Shown here piece by piece: positions 23,187 to 25,706 of a DNA stretch of 25,706 bases; position 1 is the stretch's first letter, and each line of letters begins with the position of its first letter. Source of the stretch: CAZLYX01 sp964563885 (GTDB lineage: Bacteria > Pseudomonadota > Gammaproteobacteria > Burkholderiales > Neisseriaceae); NCBI GenBank assembly GCA_964563885.1, contig CAZLYX010000029.1, forward strand, positions 1-25,706, written 5' to 3'. The position numbers and the translations under genes were made by a program. The notes under the pieces are model-generated. The model ran no database searches, was not told the DNA's origin, and saw nothing but the letters and a program-made list of their open reading frames with translations.

Positions 23187-23906
23187 TTAAATAAAGCTAA
23201 TTATATTAATAAAGCCACCACCGATAATTAGCCAGCCAAACATCACTGCACCCAAAATAAGTGGCTTTACGCCAGCCTGTTTAATAGCATCTAGATGCGT
23301 GGTTAAGCCTAAAGAAAACATCGCCATGGTCAATAAAATTTCATCCAAAATCACCATAGTATGCTCAAAGCGTTCAGACATGGTTAGCCATGTATGCAGT
23401 AACACAATCAGAATAAAGATAAACGCAAACCATGGCACTTGAACTTGTTTAAGGCGCATGCCAAGTGATTGATTTTGCCTACCATTGCGGCCAGTTGTTA
23501 AGAAAAATGATAACACAAGCAAGAAAGGCGCGAGCATCATCACTCTTATCATTTTTGTCACCACTGCTGTATTACCTACCTCAGTGCTGATCGCATTACC
23601 TGCCACCACAACTTGCGCAACTTCATGAATGGTAGAGCCTGTATAGATGCCATAGTCTTGAGCACTTAGCCATGGTTGTAACTAACCCAAATGATATAAA
23701 AATGGATAAAGAAATATAGAGAGGGTGCTGAAAACCACCACGGTTGCCACGGCGATAGTCACTTTATGTGCCTCTGCTTTCACAATTGGCTCTGCTGCAA
23801 TCACGGCTGCTGCGCCGCAAATACTGGCTCCTGAGCCAATCAGTATTGTGGTTTGTTTATCAACTTTTAGCCAGCTATGTACAGTATCGGCTTTAATTCG
23901 CATCAT
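23187..23906 (-). pseudogene. Broken YeiH-family (UPF0324) putative sulfate exporter
   Basis: The remains of a polytopic membrane protein of the YeiH/Cons_hypoth698 family. The upstream piece (23906-23682) has the family signature GSGASICGAAAVIAAEPIVKA and a TVVVFSTLSIFLYP helix. A TAG stop (23684-23682) interrupts it. Reading on in the same frame gives GIYTGSTIHEVAQVVVAGNA, another family signature, and then several helices to 23187. So the break is a single in-frame nonsense codon. In addition, the first 80 or so residues expected for the family (usually about 330 in total) are missing upstream: an in-frame stop occurs a few codons before the first ATG. About 240 codons remain. Two separate membrane peptides could still be translated, but an active transporter is unlikely. 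Confidence 0.85.
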
Positions 23907-24089
23907 GCTTCCTATCAGAATTCTGGTTTAGTCTACTGTAGCACAAGAGATCTACTCTATTACCTAAAGCCTCGTTTGATTACACCCAGTTTATTTTACA
24001 TCTTAGTCTACCAAATTGATGCTTAGCGCCGATTTGTGTTGTGCAATCTGAGCAGTCTGTTTTATGTGGCTATTTACTTACTCTAAACA

Positions 24090-24131
24090 TAAAGGCTACC
24101 TGAAACGATTAATACGTTTCAGGTAGCCTCT
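24090..24131 (-). terminator. Inverted DUS pair terminator of the symporter gene
   Basis: AGGCTACCTGAA at 24093-24104 and its complement at 24118-24129; the stem extends inward by ACG/CGT to 15 bp. It lies 28 bases after the stop of the minus-strand symporter gene. Confidence 0.85.
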
Positions 24132-24158
24132 TAATCAAACTATAAAGTAATTTAAACT

Positions 24159-25580
24159 TTACCAAATATCCGATTTGATTTTACGTTTCAACACGGGATG
24201 TTCAGATAATTTAAATTCTGGCGTTTTACCCAGCCGCACTTTAGCTTGGTAGTCTTTCATCAGTAACAACACCATCGGGCTCAATAACAAGATCGCAATC
24301 AAATTAATCACTGCCATGATGCCCATCGACAAATCTGCCATATCCCACACCAAGGGTACATCCCAAATAGCGCCGAAATATACAAACATCAACACTACCA
24401 TACGAAAAATATTCATAATAATGCGATTGCTTTTAATAAACTGTATGTTTGATTCGGCATACGCATAATTGCCAACCACGGTAGAAAATGCAAATAAGAA
24501 TAATATAATGGTTAAGAAATCTGCACCCCATGCGCCAACATGATGCACCAGCGCAGCTTGAGTCAGCTGTGCGCCGGTTAAATCGGTTGTATTTTGAACA
24601 TCAGACAACAACAAAATAAATGCCGTACAGGAGCAAACTATAATGGTGTCAACAAACACACCCAGCATTTGAATCATGCCTTGTGATGCAGGGTGGCTAA
24701 CCTCTGCTGCTGCCGCAGCATTAGGCGCCGAACCCATACCTGCTTCGTTAGAATATAAACCACGTTTAATGCCCATCATCATCGCTTGTGAAACCATGGC
24801 GCCGAAAAAGCCGCCAGCAGCAGCATCGAATTGAAATGCTTTCGAGAAAATCAAGCTAACTACAGCGGGCACCGCACCCAAATTAGTTAATACAATATAT
24901 AAAGCCATTGCCAAGTATAAAACCGCCATCACTGGCACAACGGCTTCGGCAAATTTTGACACACGGCGAATACCGCCAAAAATAATTGGAGCAGTTAAAA
25001 TCACCAAGCCAATACCAACCATCTGCTTATTCCATGCCCACGATGTTTCAGCAGCCGCAGCAATAGTATTTGCTTGCACGGCATTAAAAACAAAACCAAA
25101 ACACAAAATCAAGCTTAGTGCGAACAACACACCCAACCAATGCTGCTTCAAACCTTGGGTAATGTAATACGCAGGGCCGCCACGAAACTGCTTATTTTCT
25201 TTATCACGTACTTTAAAGAGTTGTGCTAACGAAGATTCTGCAAATGCTGAACTCATGCCTACCAATGCCGTAACCCACATCCAAAATACTGCACCAGCAC
25301 CACCAACGCTAATCGCAATCGCCACACCAGCAATATTACCCACGCCCACACGACTGGCCAAACCAACAATAAATGCCTGAAATGGCGTGATACCATGTGG
25401 ATCAGTAGATGATTTTCGGCCACTAAGCATCTCTTTAACGCTGCGCCCAAACAAGCGGATTTGAATAAAACGAGTGGCTAAAGTGAAATAAACCCCCGTG
25501 CCCAGCAGCAGGATAATCAGCCAATCCCAAAGATGGCCGTTGGCCCATTGGATGGCTGCGTGAATGTGTGTCATATCCAT
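24159..25580 (-). CDS. Sodium:alanine symporter family (AGCS) transporter
   Basis: A 473-residue inner-membrane protein of the alanine/glycine:cation symporter family (AlsT/DagA type), which takes up small neutral amino acids with Na+. Family landmarks: the first helix LIILLLGTGVYFTLATRFIQ, then GITPFQAFIVGLASRVGVGNIAGVA, FRGGPAYYI, GIKRGLYSNEAGMGSAPNAAAAA, and the FAFSTVVGNYAYAE helix. About ten to eleven hydrophobic segments are visible. The start is ATG at 25580, with AGAGG seven bases upstream; a TTG six bases earlier is less likely. The substrate could be alanine, glycine or glutamine. Confidence 0.95.
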   Translation of the reverse strand: MDMTHIHAAIQWANGHLWDWLIILLLGTGVYFTLATRFIQIRLFGRSVKEMLSGRKSSTDPHGITPFQAFIVGLASRVGVGNIAGVAIAISVGGAGAVFWMWVTALVGMSSAFAESSLAQLFKVRDKENKQFRGGPAYYITQGLKQHWLGVLFALSLILCFGFVFNAVQANTIAAAAETSWAWNKQMVGIGLVILTAPIIFGGIRRVSKFAEAVVPVMAVLYLAMALYIVLTNLGAVPAVVSLIFSKAFQFDAAAGGFFGAMVSQAMMMGIKRGLYSNEAGMGSAPNAAAAAEVSHPASQGMIQMLGVFVDTIIVCSCTAFILLLSDVQNTTDLTGAQLTQAALVHHVGAWGADFLTIILFLFAFSTVVGNYAYAESNIQFIKSNRIIMNIFRMVVLMFVYFGAIWDVPLVWDMADLSMGIMAVINLIAILLLSPMVLLLMKDYQAKVRLGKTPEFKLSEHPVLKRKIKSDIW

Positions 25581-25706
25581 ATTCAAACCTCTTTCTTAAA
25601 TTGGGTCAAACTCATTGCTTTGTTACATTGTTAATTCGGTGACATTCTAAGTAAAGTACGCAATATCGCTGAGATTATTCAAGCGAAATCCAATGAAAAT
25701 AAGCAA

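Noticed and set aside
1..25706. Search by eye for a parS site (TGTTTCACGTGAAACA)
   Set aside because: None of the CACGTG occurrences I saw has the flanking TGTTT/AAACA arms. The search was visual and may miss degenerate sites.
1..25706. CRISPR arrays, tRNA genes, prophage, toxin-antitoxin or defence genes
   Set aside because: No regularly spaced repeats, cloverleaf genes or characteristic proteins were found on either strand.

Overview
The window looks like chromosomal DNA of a Neisseriaceae member. The 12-mer AGGCTACCTGAA (or its complement) occurs 18 times by eye. It matches the DNA uptake sequence (DUS) dialect known as AG-eikDUS from Eikenella, but the DNA here is visibly more AT-rich than Eikenella, so another genus sharing that dialect is likely. 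Core proteins (ParB, AtpA-I, LysA, CyaY, RecQ) are beta-proteobacterial in character.

Layout. 1-2650: two paralogous glycine-zipper envelope proteins on either side of a very AT-rich O-antigen ligase/polymerase-type membrane gene. 2665-5035: cyaY (minus), then ydhR, lptM and lysA (plus). 5056-7400: parB (minus) and a BaiN/YhiN-type flavoprotein (plus). 7459-8914: a YtjA-type small membrane protein and azlCD, a branched-chain amino acid exporter pair. 9072-10675: an Na+/H+ antiporter-family gene overlapping the slyX region. 10927-17873: the complete F-type ATP synthase operon atpIBEFHAGDC (minus), with a promoter before atpI and a terminator after atpC. 18254-19663: parA and rsmG (minus). 19845-21647: recQ (minus). 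21715-22507: a lipoprotein and a small secreted coiled-coil protein (plus). 22682-23047: RNase P RNA. 23187-23906: a broken YeiH-family transporter. 24159-25580: an AGCS sodium:alanine symporter.

How it fits together. Most of the window is housekeeping: ATP synthesis, chromosome partitioning (ParA and ParB), RNA processing, lysine synthesis, DNA repair and amino acid transport. Inverted DUS pairs close most transcription units and act as rho-independent terminators. The atp/par block instead has no perfect DUS for more than 10 kb.

I found no defence system, CRISPR array, prophage, tRNA or intact insertion sequence. The points most worth checking are the displacement of parB from its usual place between parA and atpI, a different-dialect DUS-like site at the 5' side of that displaced parB, the DUS-free block, and the AT-rich membrane gene between the duplicated glycine-zipper genes. 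None of these amounts to a demonstrated new system.
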